NCBI RefSeq assembly: GCF_900104175.1
Contig: NZ_FNIX01000012.1
Location: 124,001-188,000, forward strand
Length of the DNA stretch: 64,000 nt
DNA from: Lentzea jiangxiensis
GTDB taxonomy: Bacteria > Actinomycetota > Actinomycetes > Mycobacteriales > Pseudonocardiaceae
Reading direction: 5' to 3'
Shown here: in pieces, positions 32,996-43,377 of the stretch
Numbering within the stretch: position 1 is the first letter of the stretch
Layout: every line of letters starts with the position of its first letter
Program-made: the position numbers and the translations under genes
The notes under the pieces: generated by a model
Told to the model about the DNA's origin: nothing
The model's database searches: none
Seen by the model: the letters and a program-made list of their open reading frames with translations, nothing else

Positions 32996-34357
32996 ATGTC
33001 CCCTTCCCCCTGGCGTCGCCTCGGTCTGGTCGCGGCCGTGCTCGGCCTGCTGGTCCCGACGTCCGTCCCCGCCTCCGCCTCCGCGCCCGCCGGTCCGGCG
33101 CCGCGGGTCGTCGGCCCGTTGCCCGGGACCGTGCCGGGTGACCGGCTGGCCGACCGGATCGAGGACACCTACCCGTTCTTCTCCACGCCCGACGACCTCG
33201 CCGCCGCCGGTTACGTCGAGCAGGAATTCCACGTCTCCGGCGCGGCCGACGGCTGGGCCGGCAACGGCACGAAGGTCGCCACCGGTGTGCCGTACGCGAC
33301 CCGGGTCGTCGTGCGGCGGCCCGCGCACGCCCGCGACTTCAACGGAACCGCCCTGGTCGAGTGGCAGAACGTCACCGCCGGGTACGACCTGGACGCGTTG
33401 TGGAACGCCGAGTCCGTCGTCCGCGCGGGCTACGCCTGGGTCGGTGTGTCGGCGCAACGGGTCGGGGTGGACCAGCTCCGCGCGTGGAGTCCCGCGCGCT
33501 ACGGCGGGCTGGACGTGACCGGCGGCGGTCGGTTCACCGCCGACGAGCTGTCCTACGACGTGTTCACCCAGGCCGGCCGCGCCGTCGAGTCGGGTGCGGT
33601 CACGGGCGGCCTGCGGCCCCGGACCGTGCTGGCCATCGGCGCCTCGCAGTCGGCGGCCCGGATGACCGTGCTGTACGACCGGGTCCTGCCGCAGCAGCAG
33701 CCGGTGTTCGACGGTTACGGCTTCGTCGTCGGCACGGCGCCGACGCGGGCCGGCGCGGAACCCGTCTTCCAGGTGCAGTCGGAGACCGACGTGCGCAGCG
33801 CGACCCGTCCCGCCGACACCGACCGGTTCCGCCGCTGGGAGGTCGCTGGCGCGGCCCACTCCGGCTACGAGGGCCAGGCCTACCGCGTGCCGATCTCCGA
33901 ACGCGACCTCGGCGACGCACCGCAGTACGACTGCGACCGGCCGCCGTTCAGCCGGGTGCCGATGCACCACGTCACCGCCGCGGCCTACGACCACCTGCGC
34001 CGGTGGGTCGAGCGGGGCACGCCGCCGCCGACCGCGCGCCCGTTGGAGTTCGAGCCGGACGGCGTCACCAAGAAGCGCGACGCGCTGGGCCTCGCGCTGG
34101 GCGGCATCAGGTTGTCGCAGGTGACCGCACCCAGGGCGCTGAACACCGGCGACAACACCGGTGAGACGTTCTGCCGCCTGTTCGGCACGCACGTGCCGTT
34201 CGACGCGGCGACGTTGGCCCGGCTCTACCCGCACCGCGGGGACTACCTGCACCAGGTGGTGACCGCCGACGTCGCCAACGTGCACGCGGGCTACCTGCTG
34301 CCGGCCGACGCGCGGCAGAACCTCGCCGACGCCCTGGCCGTTGGAGGTCGGCGATGA
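32996..34357 (+). CDS. Secreted alpha/beta hydrolase-domain protein (PF20091-like)
   Basis: A 453-residue exported protein. Start ATG 32996 gives the signal peptide MSPSPWRRLGLVAAVLGLLV through PTSVPASASA. The mature protein carries YVEQEFHVSGAADGW, the strand block VEWQNVTAGYDLDALW and the nucleophile elbow VLAIGASQSAARM, as in the alpha/beta hydrolase-domain family of large secreted esterase-like proteins. The C-terminal third includes FSRVPMHHVTAAAYDHLRRW. It overlaps the following lipase gene (ATGA at 34354-34357), implying joint expression. Confidence 0.8.
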   Translation: MSPSPWRRLGLVAAVLGLLVPTSVPASASAPAGPAPRVVGPLPGTVPGDRLADRIEDTYPFFSTPDDLAAAGYVEQEFHVSGAADGWAGNGTKVATGVPYATRVVVRRPAHARDFNGTALVEWQNVTAGYDLDALWNAESVVRAGYAWVGVSAQRVGVDQLRAWSPARYGGLDVTGGGRFTADELSYDVFTQAGRAVESGAVTGGLRPRTVLAIGASQSAARMTVLYDRVLPQQQPVFDGYGFVVGTAPTRAGAEPVFQVQSETDVRSATRPADTDRFRRWEVAGAAHSGYEGQAYRVPISERDLGDAPQYDCDRPPFSRVPMHHVTAAAYDHLRRWVERGTPPPTARPLEFEPDGVTKKRDALGLALGGIRLSQVTAPRALNTGDNTGETFCRLFGTHVPFDAATLARLYPHRGDYLHQVVTADVANVHAGYLLPADARQNLADALAVGGRR

Positions 34358-35664
34358 AGGTCCCGTTGCTCGCGCTCGTCGTGGCCCTCGCGTCCACGGT
34401 CGCGGCCGTGCCCGCCGGCGCCGAACCGCTCACCCCGATCGTCTTCGTGCACGGCCAGCAGGGGTCGGCGCAGCAGTGGCAGTCCAACGCCAAGCGGTTC
34501 TCCGGCAACGGCTACCCGGACGCGCTGCTGCACGCCTACGAGTACGACACGAGCATCCCGACCAACGACCGCGCCGTCGCCGACCTCGAAGCGTTCATCG
34601 CCGCCGTCCGCGCCCGAACGCGGGCGGCCAAGGTGGACGTGATCGCGCACTCGCGCGGCACGACGGTCATGCACAGCTACCTGTCGTCGCCCGAACGGGC
34701 CGCGTCGGTGCGCAAGTACGTCAACGTCGATGGGCGCTCCAGCGCCGCACCGCCGGGCGGCGTGCCGACGTTGGCGCTGTGGGGCAGCCTGCAGCCCAAC
34801 GGGTCCATCGGCGGCGCGACCAACGTCCACCTGACGACGCTGGGCCACACCGAGACCACCACGTCGGCCGACGGTTTCGCCCACATGCACCGGTTCCTGC
34901 GCGGTCGGCCCGCGTGGACGACCTGGGTGCTGCCCGAACCGCCCGGCCTGGTCCGGATCGCGGGCCGGGCGACGTACTACCCGCAGAACGAGGGGCTGGC
35001 CGGACTGCTCCAGGTGTGGGAGCTCGACCCGCTCACCGGCGCGCGGCGCGGCGAACCGCGGCACAGCGCCCGGACCGGCGCGGACGGCTCGTTCGGCCCG
35101 CTACCCGTCAACGGCCGCGCGCACCACGAGCTGGTGGTGCTGCGCGAGGGTCAGGTGCCGCACCACTTCTACTTCGAGCCGTTCGAGCGCAGCGACCGGT
35201 TCGTGCGGTTGCAGGTGTCGCGTCCCGGCGGCATCACCGACCACATCGACCGGTGTCCGACGCACAGCGCGCTCACCGTCATCCGCAACCGCGAGTGGTG
35301 GTCCGACCAGCCCGACAGCGACCGGCTGGAGCTCAACGGGGTCAACGTCCTCACCGCCGACGTCTCGCCGCGGCTGCGCCAGGTGATCGCCGCGTTCGCG
35401 TTCGACGACAACTGCGACCTGGCCTCGACGCCGGGTGCCGTGCTGCCGCCGTTCGCCGCGCTGCCGTTCCTGACGGGCGTGGACGCCTACCTGCCGACGC
35501 GGCCGGAGGGCACGATCCGGGTCACCCAGACGGCGCGCGGCACCGGTGGCGGGTCGCGCACGATCGCGGTGCCGAACCGGCCGTCGGACGCGCACGCGGT
35601 CACCGTGCAGTTCAAGGATTACCTCGACGTCGGAACCGGAGGACCCCGCGCCACGTCCCCCTGA
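34354..35664 (+). CDS. Secreted lipase-like alpha/beta hydrolase with C-terminal beta domain
   Basis: A 436-residue exported enzyme: signal MKVPLLALVVALASTVAAVP with cleavage after AGA, then IVFVHGQQGSAQQW (oxyanion), the nucleophile VDVIAHSRGTTVMHSYL (AHSRG rather than GHSxG) and the His region HLTTLGHTETT. The C-terminal 240 residues are beta-rich (PPGLVRIAGRATYYPQNEGL onward) and resemble the lipid-binding C-domain of the archaeal AF1763-type lipase. Likely hydrolyses long-chain esters outside the cell. Coupled to the upstream hydrolase. Confidence 0.78.
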   Translation: MKVPLLALVVALASTVAAVPAGAEPLTPIVFVHGQQGSAQQWQSNAKRFSGNGYPDALLHAYEYDTSIPTNDRAVADLEAFIAAVRARTRAAKVDVIAHSRGTTVMHSYLSSPERAASVRKYVNVDGRSSAAPPGGVPTLALWGSLQPNGSIGGATNVHLTTLGHTETTTSADGFAHMHRFLRGRPAWTTWVLPEPPGLVRIAGRATYYPQNEGLAGLLQVWELDPLTGARRGEPRHSARTGADGSFGPLPVNGRAHHELVVLREGQVPHHFYFEPFERSDRFVRLQVSRPGGITDHIDRCPTHSALTVIRNREWWSDQPDSDRLELNGVNVLTADVSPRLRQVIAAFAFDDNCDLASTPGAVLPPFAALPFLTGVDAYLPTRPEGTIRVTQTARGTGGGSRTIAVPNRPSDAHAVTVQFKDYLDVGTGGPRATSP

Positions 35665-35697
35665 GCGGAGAAGGGGGTTCGTGCGGTCGAACGGTTG

Positions 35698-36311
35698 TCA
35701 GGGTCTGGCGAAGTCGTCCACCCGGTCGGCGCGGATCTGGTCGGCGCTGGCGTCGAACCCGCCCGACACGTACCCGCTGACCGTCTGAAACCACGGCGGC
35801 GAGTTGCTGAACGCCTCCCAGATGTCAACCCTGTCCTTGATCCGGTCGATCCACCACCGCTGGTTCGCGTCGGCGTCCCAGTCCCAGTGCTCCGGGTTGT
35901 CCGGATCCCACCAGTCCACGTCCTCGCGGGTGGTGCCTTCCGGCGCGCGCCAGAAGCCCTCCATCGTCGCGCCGACCTTCATGTAGTCCTTGCGGACGTC
36001 CAGCGCGTTCACGCCGCCGATGTTGTAGCGGGCGATGTTGAGCCGCAGCCCGTCCTCGCCGAAGAGCAGGGCGGCCAGGTGGTTGCGGATTTCGTCCGGG
36101 TAGCCGCCGGTGATGTTGGCGAACCACACCAGGCTCGTGCCCCAGCCCTCGAACGCCGGCTGCTGGTAGGACGGGGCGGGGCGGACCGTGACGGACCGGA
36201 CGTCCGCCTCCTGCCCGCGGCCTGCGGTGGGCAGGAGGCGGCCAGGGCGCCCGTCAGCACGGCGACCAGACCGAGGTGGGCGAGTCTGCGGGATGGTTTG
36301 TGCGGTTTCAT
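35698..36311 (-). pseudogene. GH30-like glycoside hydrolase, frameshifted and C-terminally truncated
   Basis: From ATG 36311 the frame gives a signal peptide, MKPHKPSRRLAHLGLVAVLT then GALAA, but the catalytic-domain frame is different: a one-base shift is needed near 36225-36250 to join it to QEADVRSVTVRPAPSYQQPA. The domain then reads FEGWGTSLVWFANITGGYPD, LNIARYNIGG, ADANQRW and IWEAFSNSPPWFQTVSGYVS, as in GH30 beta-1,6-galactanase-like enzymes. It stops after RADRVDDFARP, at about 190 residues instead of about 480, so the acid/base and nucleophile Glu are missing. A LacI-type operator upstream is intact. Confidence 0.75.
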
Positions 36312-36336
36312 CGTCGTTGGTCTCCTCATCACCACT

Positions 36337-36350
36337 GGAAAGCGCTTGCC
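36337..36350. promoter_or_regulatory. LacI-type operator before the broken glycosidase
   Basis: GGAAAGCGCTTGCC is a near-perfect 14-base palindrome (one mismatch from GGAAAGCGCTTTCC) of the kind bound by actinobacterial LacI-family sugar repressors. It lies 26 bases upstream of the glycosidase start. Confidence 0.65.
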
Positions 36351-36488
36351 TTGCGCGCTGGTCGAGGGCTGGGGCATGGTCAACAGATTCCTGTGGCGCA
36401 CCCGCGATTTCGCCGCGTGTGGCGTGGCCAAGCGCCCCGGCACCGGTCTTGCCTGCGGGGTGCCAAACACGGCCGAGCGACCTGACCT

Positions 36489-36556
36489 GCACATTTGAGC
36501 TGCGGCGGGTTCGCACCCGCTGATCAAGCAGTCGAGGACTCCCCGGCGGCGTAGAG
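36489..36556 (-). repeat. Dispersed tail repeat, copy 2 (diverged)
   Basis: Minus-strand LDCLISGCEPAAAQ corresponds to LGGLINEYEPAAA of copy 1; nucleotides share CGGGTTCGCACCCGCTGATCA with the other copies. It is the most decayed of the three. Confidence 0.45.
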
Positions 36557-36882
36557 ACTTGTAACCTGGCTCTACGGTCCGCGTGACCGAATCCCGGTTG
36601 CCACCTCGATGTGATCGACGACTGAAGTCAGGAATCCAAAGGAATCAGCCGTTTCATCGAACTCATGCGGACCGAGACGTGCGCGCCATCGTTCGCCAAG
36701 CTCATGGGTGCGTCAAAGTTATGGATGCCGCGGACCACAAGAGTTGAGTAACGCCGGCTGGCCCTCTGACAGATTTTCAACTCACCTCGTGACTGTGTAG
36801 GCGAACTGTGTAGGTTGTCGCTTCCCCGCGGGCTGCACGCGCCGCCAAGGTGGCGAGTGCAGCCGATCTCCGAGGGGACCCC
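36557..36882. other. Upstream region of the RHS gene
   Basis: About 325 bases with no gene. It must carry the RHS promoter; a GAGGGGACC ribosome-binding site is directly before ATG 36883. No clear -35/-10 pair stands out. Confidence 0.5.
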
Positions 36883-39800
36883 ATGAGCAAGCGACTGTCT
36901 TTGTTGTGCAAGGGAGTACTGCTGAGCGTCTTGATGGCGCTGGCCTCGACCTCGGTAGAGGCGGTGCAGCCGGAAAGCGCACTTGCGGCCGGAGCGCCGG
37001 TCCGGGCGAAGGGCCCGCAGGTGACGTCCAGACCTGACGTCGTGTCCGCCGCGGTGTCGTCGAGAGCGCAGGGCTCGAAGGTCGAGGTGGCGGAGTTGCG
37101 CACCGAGACCTCCACGACCTGGTCGAATCCGGACGGCTCGATGACGACCGAGGAGCACGGCGCGCCGATCCGCTTCAAGGACAAGGGCGGCGCCTGGACC
37201 GATATCGACCTGAACTGGCGCAGGGACTCGCACGGCGCCGCTTCGACCGGCGGACACCCGATGAGGCTCAAACTGGGAGGCAAGGCCTCGAAGGCCGGTA
37301 CCTCGTTCGTCGCGGCCGCGCCTGACGCCGACCGGCAGGTGGACTGGGTCGCGCCGTGGACGTTGCCGGAACCCGTGCTGGACGGTACGAAGGCCACGTA
37401 CGCCGAGGTCCAGCCCGGTGTCGACCTGGTCGTGCATTCCCGCCGTTCCGGCTTCGAGTACGACTTCGTGGTCAAACACCGGCTGGCGGCCGCACCGAGC
37501 TGGCGGATCCCGTTGCGGGTCAAGGGGCTGACCGTCGAGCCGCGACCGGACGGCTCGATCGACTTCGTCGACGCGGCGGGCAAGCCGCACTCGTCGATAC
37601 CGGTCGCGTACATGTGGGACGCGAAGACCGACGAGCGCAGCGGCGAGCCGGTCAACCGGGCGAAGGTGGACCTGCGCGTCGAACGCGATGAGCTCGTCGT
37701 GACGCCGGACGCCAAGTGGTTCATGGACGCGGGACGCAGCTTCCCCGTCACAGTCGACCCCACCTACGCCGCGGCGACCGCGAAGCCGAGCTTCGACACG
37801 TGGGTGCAGACCGACTACTCCAGCGACCAGTCCGCGTCGGAGGAGCTCAAGGTCGGCACGTACAACGGTGGTGCCGTGAAGGCGCGCTCGTTCCTCAACT
37901 TCCCCACGGCGCCGTTCAAGGGCAAGCAGATCATCAGCGCTTCCCTGTCGCTCTACGAGACGTGGTCCTACTCCTGCACGGCCTCGGCGGTCGTGGTGAA
38001 GAGCGCTCAGCTCGCCTCCACGTCGACGCGGTGGACGGCGCAGCCCACGATCGGCGCCCAGTACGGGTCGGCGTCCTTCGCCAAGGGCCATGACAGCGGC
38101 TGCCCGGCCGGCCGCACGGCGGTGCCGGTCACTGACCTCGCCAGGGCGTGGTCGGGTGCGTCCTACGCGGTCGGCGGCATGGCGCTGATGGCGGGCAACG
38201 AAGCCGACTCGAACTCCTGGAAGCGGTTCCGCTCCAGCGACAGCGCCACCCCGCCGTTCATCTCCTTCACCTACAACCGCGCGCCTGCCACGCCGGCCAA
38301 GCCCACGATCGTCAACGCTGTCCCGTACGCCGCTCCCGGTGGCGCGACCTACCTCTACACGGCGAACCGGCGCAATTGGGTGTCTGCGAAGGCCACCGAC
38401 CCCGACGGCAACACCGTGCGCTACAACTTCGAGTTTCACACCTCCACGGCGGGCACGGCCGCGACGCTGAAGGCCACCTGCACCAGTTCCACCTACCCGT
38501 CCGGTACGACGGCGGGGTGCCAGCCCAACGCCGACCTGCCCGACAACACCGCGATCGTCGTCAGGGCCAGGACCAACGACGGCACGCTGAACTCCGGCTG
38601 GTCGGAGTGGGCGCTGTTCCGGGTCGGCGCCGCCACCCCGGCCGCACCGGTCATCACCTGCCCGTACGCCAACGGTTCGTGGACCGACACCCCGCCGACC
38701 GCGACCTTCACGTGCACGATCACCGCGCCGGGCACCGGGTTCAACGCACCCGGCTACGTCAGGGTCGTCGTGGACGGCCAGCCGCGGCCGACGAACTTCA
38801 CCGGTGGCGCTCCTGGCCAACTCAAGATCACCCCCTCGGCGGACCCGAACGTCGGGAAGGCGACGATCACCATGCCCGCCACACAGGGCCTGCACACGAT
38901 CAAGGCTCAGGCGGAAACCCCGGCGGGCAAGTTGTCCGGCGCGGCCGGCTACTCGTTCGGCTATGGCGGCGCCACGCTGAGCAGCCCTGCGGTCAACCCC
39001 AGGCTCACCACCACCGGCGGTGTGCGGATCACCGCGTCCGGACCGCCCAAGGGCAGTTCGGCCACGCCGTCCGCCTCGTTGCGGTGGCGGTTGTCCGGCT
39101 ACGGCGGCACCAGCGAGACGACCGGCTGGAACACCTCTGCCAACGCTCCGCTGACGGTGACCGACAACGGCGCCGCAGGCCTGACCGTGGCGGGCGTCTG
39201 GAACACCGCCGCGGAGACCCAGGACGGCCAGCTCGACTCCGATCCTGGTGCTGCGGGTGTGCAGCCGACCGAGCTCAACGACCGGGTGCCCGCGCTGCTG
39301 GACATCCAGGTGTGCCTGACCTACACCAGCACCACCCAGTGCACGTGGTCGCAGAGCAAGAGCACCGTTCTCCGAGTGCCGCACGCGTTCGGCAAGGGGT
39401 TCCCCACAGCCGACGCCGGCACGGGTGAGGTTGCGCTGTGGACCGGCGAGTTCCACACCCAGGAGACCGACATCGAGGTTCCGGGCTACACCGGTGACCT
39501 GACGATCTCCCGTTCGCACTCGACGTTCGCCGGTGCGACGGACACCGTGACCGGGGTGTTCGGCCCCGGCTGGACAGCGGAGTTCGACGGCGCCGAGGCA
39601 GGTGCCGGCGGGCTGCGGGTGATCGACAACACGCGGCTCGACGGCACCATCGTCCTGCTCGACGGCGACACCACGACGATGGTGTTCGAGTCGCCGAGCG
39701 GGAAGCGGCGCACCACCGCGACGCTGGAGGCCGGCACCTGGGTCGCCGCGGAGGAGGACGCCGCTCAGGCCAGAGCCAAGCTCACGGTGAGCGGTACCGG

Positions 39801-42800
39801 TGCTGCGACCACCATCGCCTATGTTGAGGAAGACGGCACCGCCACCACGTTCGCCACCACCGCGACCACCGCGCCGACAGCCACCGCGGCAGGCAGGTTC
39901 CGGCCGTCGGCCATCGCCGAGCCCGGCGTCGCGGGCAAGACCGCCTACCACTACGACGGCGCTGGCCGGGTCGCCCGGATCATCGCCCCGCCGGCCCCTG
40001 GAGTGTCCTGTGCGGACGCTCAGGGCGCCTATGCCGGTGCTCCGGGATGCCGGTCGCTGCGTTTCGACTACGGCAGCTCCGGTTCGTCGAACGGCCGGAT
40101 GGTGGCCGCCTGGCTGGACATCTACCAGCCGGAGAAGCAAGCCATGGACTCGATCAAGGTTGCCGCCTACGGCTACGACAGCACGGGACGGCTCGCCGGC
40201 GTGACCGATCCGCGCAACAACCTGACCACCGGTTACGGTTACGACTCCGGCAATCGGCTCACCTCGGTGACGCCACCGGGCCAGGTCCCGATCCGGTTCA
40301 GCTACACCGCCGCGCCCAACGTGAAGCTCGCCGGGGTGCAGCGTGACCGGCCCGCCGGCGATCCGGCGGGCGGCACGGCGAATCTCGCGACGTTCGTCTA
40401 CGACGTACCGCTCACCGGTGCGGGCCTGCCCGACCTGTCCGCGTCCTCAGTGGACCGCTGGGGGCAGGAATCGTTGCCGGTGAGGGGTTTCGCGGTGTTC
40501 GGTCCTGAGCACCCGGTCGGCTCGTCGCCTGCCGCGGGCGACTGGGAGTTCGCTCAGCTGCAGTACACCGACGGCCAGGGCTACACGGTGAACACCGCGG
40601 AGTTCGGCGCGGGCACGTGGCAGTACACCGCCACCGACTACAACGCCAAGGGCAACGAGGTGCGGGAGCTGGACCAGCGGGCCCTGCGGCTGATCATCGA
40701 CGGGAAGCAGACCTCCGCCGACCAGCTCGCGTCGATCACCGTCTACAACGACGACCAGACGCTGATCACCGACACCTACGGGCCGACTCGCACGGCGGCA
40801 CTGCGTGACGGCACTGTGCTGCCACTGCGCGCCCACCGCCGGATCGAGTTCGACCAAGGCGCGCCGAACAACGGGGTCAACCCCGCCTCCGGTATGCCGT
40901 ACCGGCTGGCCACGACGGAGACCACGTTCGCGCACGACCCCGGCGCCGCCCGGGACGTCGAGCCGGTCAGCAGGACGCTGACCGACTACAACCCCGTGGT
41001 AGCGGGCGATCCCGACGGCTGGGCCAGCGGTCTGCCGAGCAGGACGATCACCGACGTCGACCTCGACGGGACGGTATCGGCCGCGGACGTGGGGGGCGTG
41101 ACCCGCTATGACAGCGAGAACCGCGTGGTGGAAACGCGACAGCCCGCCTCCGACGGCACGGATGCCGGTACGACCAGGACCGTGTACTACACGGCCTCGG
41201 CGAACGGCACCGCGTGTGGTGGCAAGCCACAATGGGCGGGCTTGGTGTGCACCCGAGGTCCAGCTGCGGCGCCGTCCTCCGGTCCGCCGTTGCCGACGAC
41301 GACCAACGCGGCGTTCAACTACCTCCTGGAGCCGTCCGTGGTGACGGAGAACTCGGGAACGGTCACGCGCACCCGGACCACCACGCACCTGCTCGACGGC
41401 CGGGTGTCGTCGGTGAGGACCGAGGTGACCGGGTTGGCCACCTCGACACCGAACACGAAGAAGGAGATGGGCTACGACCCGGCGACGGGTGCCGAGACCA
41501 CGATCTCGGCGCTCAGGCCGGACGGCAGCGTCGCCTCGTCGGTGCGGACCACGTTCGACGGCTGGGGCAGGCAGATCGGCTACCAGCCCTCCGGCGAGTC
41601 GTCGACGACCCTGGTCTACGACGCCGCGGGCTCGGTGGCCACTGTCACCGATGCCAACGGGTCCACTCGCTACACCTACGACGGCACCGACGCCTCCGGT
41701 CAGGCCGAGCGACGTGGCCTGCCGACCAAGGTCGAGGTCACCACTGCGGGGTCGACGTGGACGTCGACCGGCGGGTATGACGCCAACGGCGATCTGGTCG
41801 TGCACAAGTTGCCGGGCGGACTGACCCAGAAGATCGAGCTGGACCACACCGGGTCTCAGGTCGGGCTGAGCTACGAGGGATCGGAGGGCGGCTGGCTGTC
41901 CTGGTCGCAGGATGTCGACGTGACCGGGCGGATCATGCGCGAGTGGACGCCCGATGGCGCGGCCTTCACCGGCCCGCCTGCCGAAGGCGATCCCGCCGAC
42001 GTGGGTGACGCGGTGCCCTACGACCGTGCCTACACCTACGACGGCGCGAGCCGGCTCGTCGAAGTGCGCGACCGGACCGCGACGGTCACGGGTGTCGACG
42101 TGACCGACCCGGAGTCTGTCGTGCCGTGCGTGACCCGCTCCTACGCGTTCGACCGCAACGACAACCGGCTCGGCAAGACCACCAGGCCCGCCGCAGCGGA
42201 CGGTTCCTGTGCAACCACGGGCGGGACGACAGTGACGCGCGCGTTCGACAGCGCTGATCGTCCGACCACGGACTACGGCTACGACGAGCTCGGTCGCACT
42301 CTGACCCTGCCCGCCGCCGACGCGCCACGACCGGCGGACGGCAATGTCACGATCGCCTACTACGACGACGATCAGGCAAAGTCGATCAGCCAGGGTGGCG
42401 TCACCACGTCGTTCACGTTGGACGCGGCCGACCGCCGGTCCGCTGAGTCCGTCGTCGACGGCAGCGAGTTCAGCACGACCACCCGGCACTACACCGACTC
42501 CTCCGACAACCCCACGTGGGTCAGCGCCGGGAGCTCGGCGCGCCGGTACGTCGAGCTGATGGGCGACGAGCTGTCGCTGATGGTGGACGAGAACGGTGCC
42601 GGCGCGCTGTCGATCACCAACCCGCGCGGCGACATCGTGTCCACTGTGGATCTGGCGACGCCCGCCACCACCGCGACGTCACTGCGCGACTGGAACACCT
42701 TCGACGAGTACGGCAACCCGGCCGCGGGCAACACCGGCCGGACCGGTCCCGTGCGGTACGGCTGGCTCGGGGGCCAACAGCGGGCGGTCTCCGGTGCGGG

Positions 42801-43332
42801 GCTCACGCTGATGGGCGCTCGCCTGTACAACCCGGCCAACGGCCTGTTCCTGTCGGTCGACCCGGTGCGCGGCGGCAACACCAACGCCTACAACTACCCG
42901 GCTGACCCCGTGAACAGGGTCGACACCGACGGCAGGATCAACAAGGCCGAAGGTGGTGGTGGCGGCTGCTGCAGCCGCAAGGGTCTCAGAAGTCTGTTGA
43001 AGAAGGCGAAGAGCGCGATCAAGAAGGCCACCAAGCGGGTCAAGAAGGTGTCGCGGAAGTACCAGAGCCGGTTGAAGAAGCTGCTCCGCAAGGCGAGCAG
43101 TTCGCTGCGGAGGATCAACGCCAACCGCGTGGACCCGGTGAAGATCCTGCTCTGCGCCATCGCGATCATGTTCCTGATCGGCTTCATCCTTTCCACCATC
43201 GCCGTTCTGACGTACACGCCGTGGTCGTTGCCGTTCATTTGGGGAGGTCTGCTCCAGGGATTCGCCTACTTTCTGGGGGCCATGACCGCCTGCCTCGTCT
43301 ACCGCGGTCCAAGAGGGGGAGGCAAGGACTGA
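36883..43332 (+). CDS. Large secreted RHS-repeat protein with a basic, two-helix C-terminal tip
   Basis: A 2149-residue polymorphic-toxin-like protein. Start ATG 36883 gives a Sec signal ([20 protein letters not shown]). A DNRLRE domain follows at about residues 296-464 ([29 protein letters not shown]), then fibronectin-like stretches, then YD/RHS repeats from about 1020 ([31 protein letters not shown]) to the RHS core end at about 1957-2016 ([18 protein letters not shown]). The variable tip (2017-2149) has [12 protein letters not shown], about 55 residues very rich in Lys/Arg, and two hydrophobic helices (about 2088-2111 and 2116-2141). I do not recognise this tip. No small immunity-type gene follows; the next gene is convergent. 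Confidence 0.85.
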   Translation: MSKRLSLLCKGVLLSVLMALASTSVEAVQPESALAAGAPVRAKGPQVTSRPDVVSAAVSSRAQGSKVEVAELRTETSTTWSNPDGSMTTEEHGAPIRFKDKGGAWTDIDLNWRRDSHGAASTGGHPMRLKLGGKASKAGTSFVAAAPDADRQVDWVAPWTLPEPVLDGTKATYAEVQPGVDLVVHSRRSGFEYDFVVKHRLAAAPSWRIPLRVKGLTVEPRPDGSIDFVDAAGKPHSSIPVAYMWDAKTDERSGEPVNRAKVDLRVERDELVVTPDAKWFMDAGRSFPVTVDPTYAAATAKPSFDTWVQTDYSSDQSASEELKVGTYNGGAVKARSFLNFPTAPFKGKQIISASLSLYETWSYSCTASAVVVKSAQLASTSTRWTAQPTIGAQYGSASFAKGHDSGCPAGRTAVPVTDLARAWSGASYAVGGMALMAGNEADSNSWKRFRSSDSATPPFISFTYNRAPATPAKPTIVNAVPYAAPGGATYLYTANRRNWVSAKATDPDGNTVRYNFEFHTSTAGTAATLKATCTSSTYPSGTTAGCQPNADLPDNTAIVVRARTNDGTLNSGWSEWALFRVGAATPAAPVITCPYANGSWTDTPPTATFTCTITAPGTGFNAPGYVRVVVDGQPRPTNFTGGAPGQLKITPSADPNVGKATITMPATQGLHTIKAQAETPAGKLSGAAGYSFGYGGATLSSPAVNPRLTTTGGVRITASGPPKGSSATPSASLRWRLSGYGGTSETTGWNTSANAPLTVTDNGAAGLTVAGVWNTAAETQDGQLDSDPGAAGVQPTELNDRVPALLDIQVCLTYTSTTQCTWSQSKSTVLRVPHAFGKGFPTADAGTGEVALWTGEFHTQETDIEVPGYTGDLTISRSHSTFAGATDTVTGVFGPGWTAEFDGAEAGAGGLRVIDNTRLDGTIVLLDGDTTTMVFESPSGKRRTTATLEAGTWVAAEEDAAQARAKLTVSGTGAATTIAYVEEDGTATTFATTATTAPTATAAGRFRPSAIAEPGVAGKTAYHYDGAGRVARIIAPPAPGVSCADAQGAYAGAPGCRSLRFDYGSSGSSNGRMVAAWLDIYQPEKQAMDSIKVAAYGYDSTGRLAGVTDPRNNLTTGYGYDSGNRLTSVTPPGQVPIRFSYTAAPNVKLAGVQRDRPAGDPAGGTANLATFVYDVPLTGAGLPDLSASSVDRWGQESLPVRGFAVFGPEHPVGSSPAAGDWEFAQLQYTDGQGYTVNTAEFGAGTWQYTATDYNAKGNEVRELDQRALRLIIDGKQTSADQLASITVYNDDQTLITDTYGPTRTAALRDGTVLPLRAHRRIEFDQGAPNNGVNPASGMPYRLATTETTFAHDPGAARDVEPVSRTLTDYNPVVAGDPDGWASGLPSRTITDVDLDGTVSAADVGGVTRYDSENRVVETRQPASDGTDAGTTRTVYYTASANGTACGGKPQWAGLVCTRGPAAAPSSGPPLPTTTNAAFNYLLEPSVVTENSGTVTRTRTTTHLLDGRVSSVRTEVTGLATSTPNTKKEMGYDPATGAETTISALRPDGSVASSVRTTFDGWGRQIGYQPSGESSTTLVYDAAGSVATVTDANGSTRYTYDGTDASGQAERRGLPTKVEVTTAGSTWTSTGGYDANGDLVVHKLPGGLTQKIELDHTGSQVGLSYEGSEGGWLSWSQDVDVTGRIMREWTPDGAAFTGPPAEGDPADVGDAVPYDRAYTYDGASRLVEVRDRTATVTGVDVTDPESVVPCVTRSYAFDRNDNRLGKTTRPAAADGSCATTGGTTVTRAFDSADRPTTDYGYDELGRTLTLPAADAPRPADGNVTIAYYDDDQAKSISQGGVTTSFTLDAADRRSAESVVDGSEFSTTTRHYTDSSDNPTWVSAGSSARRYVELMGDELSLMVDENGAGALSITNPRGDIVSTVDLATPATTATSLRDWNTFDEYGNPAAGNTGRTGPVRYGWLGGQQRAVSGAGLTLMGARLYNPANGLFLSVDPVRGGNTNAYNYPADPVNRVDTDGRINKAEGGGGGCCSRKGLRSLLKKAKSAIKKATKRVKKVSRKYQSRLKKLLRKASSSLRRINANRVDPVKILLCAIAIMFLIGFILSTIAVLTYTPWSLPFIWGGLLQGFAYFLGAMTACLVYRGPRGGGKD

Positions 43333-43341
43333 CATGCGGCC

Positions 43342-43377
43342 AGTGCACGGCCCGCCCACCTGGGCGGGCCGTGCACT
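43342..43377. terminator. Bidirectional terminator between RHS and AfsR-like genes
   Basis: AGTGCACGGCCCGCCC pairs perfectly over 16 bp with GGGCGGGCCGTGCACT around ACCT. It begins 10 bases after the RHS stop and its last base is the first of the convergent gene's stop codon, so it can serve both transcripts. Confidence 0.85.

Noticed and set aside
36628-40140. A 1170-codon open frame on the minus strand opposite the RHS gene
   Set aside because: Arg/Gly/Val-rich translation with no domain; it mirrors the codon bias of the real plus-strand RHS gene.
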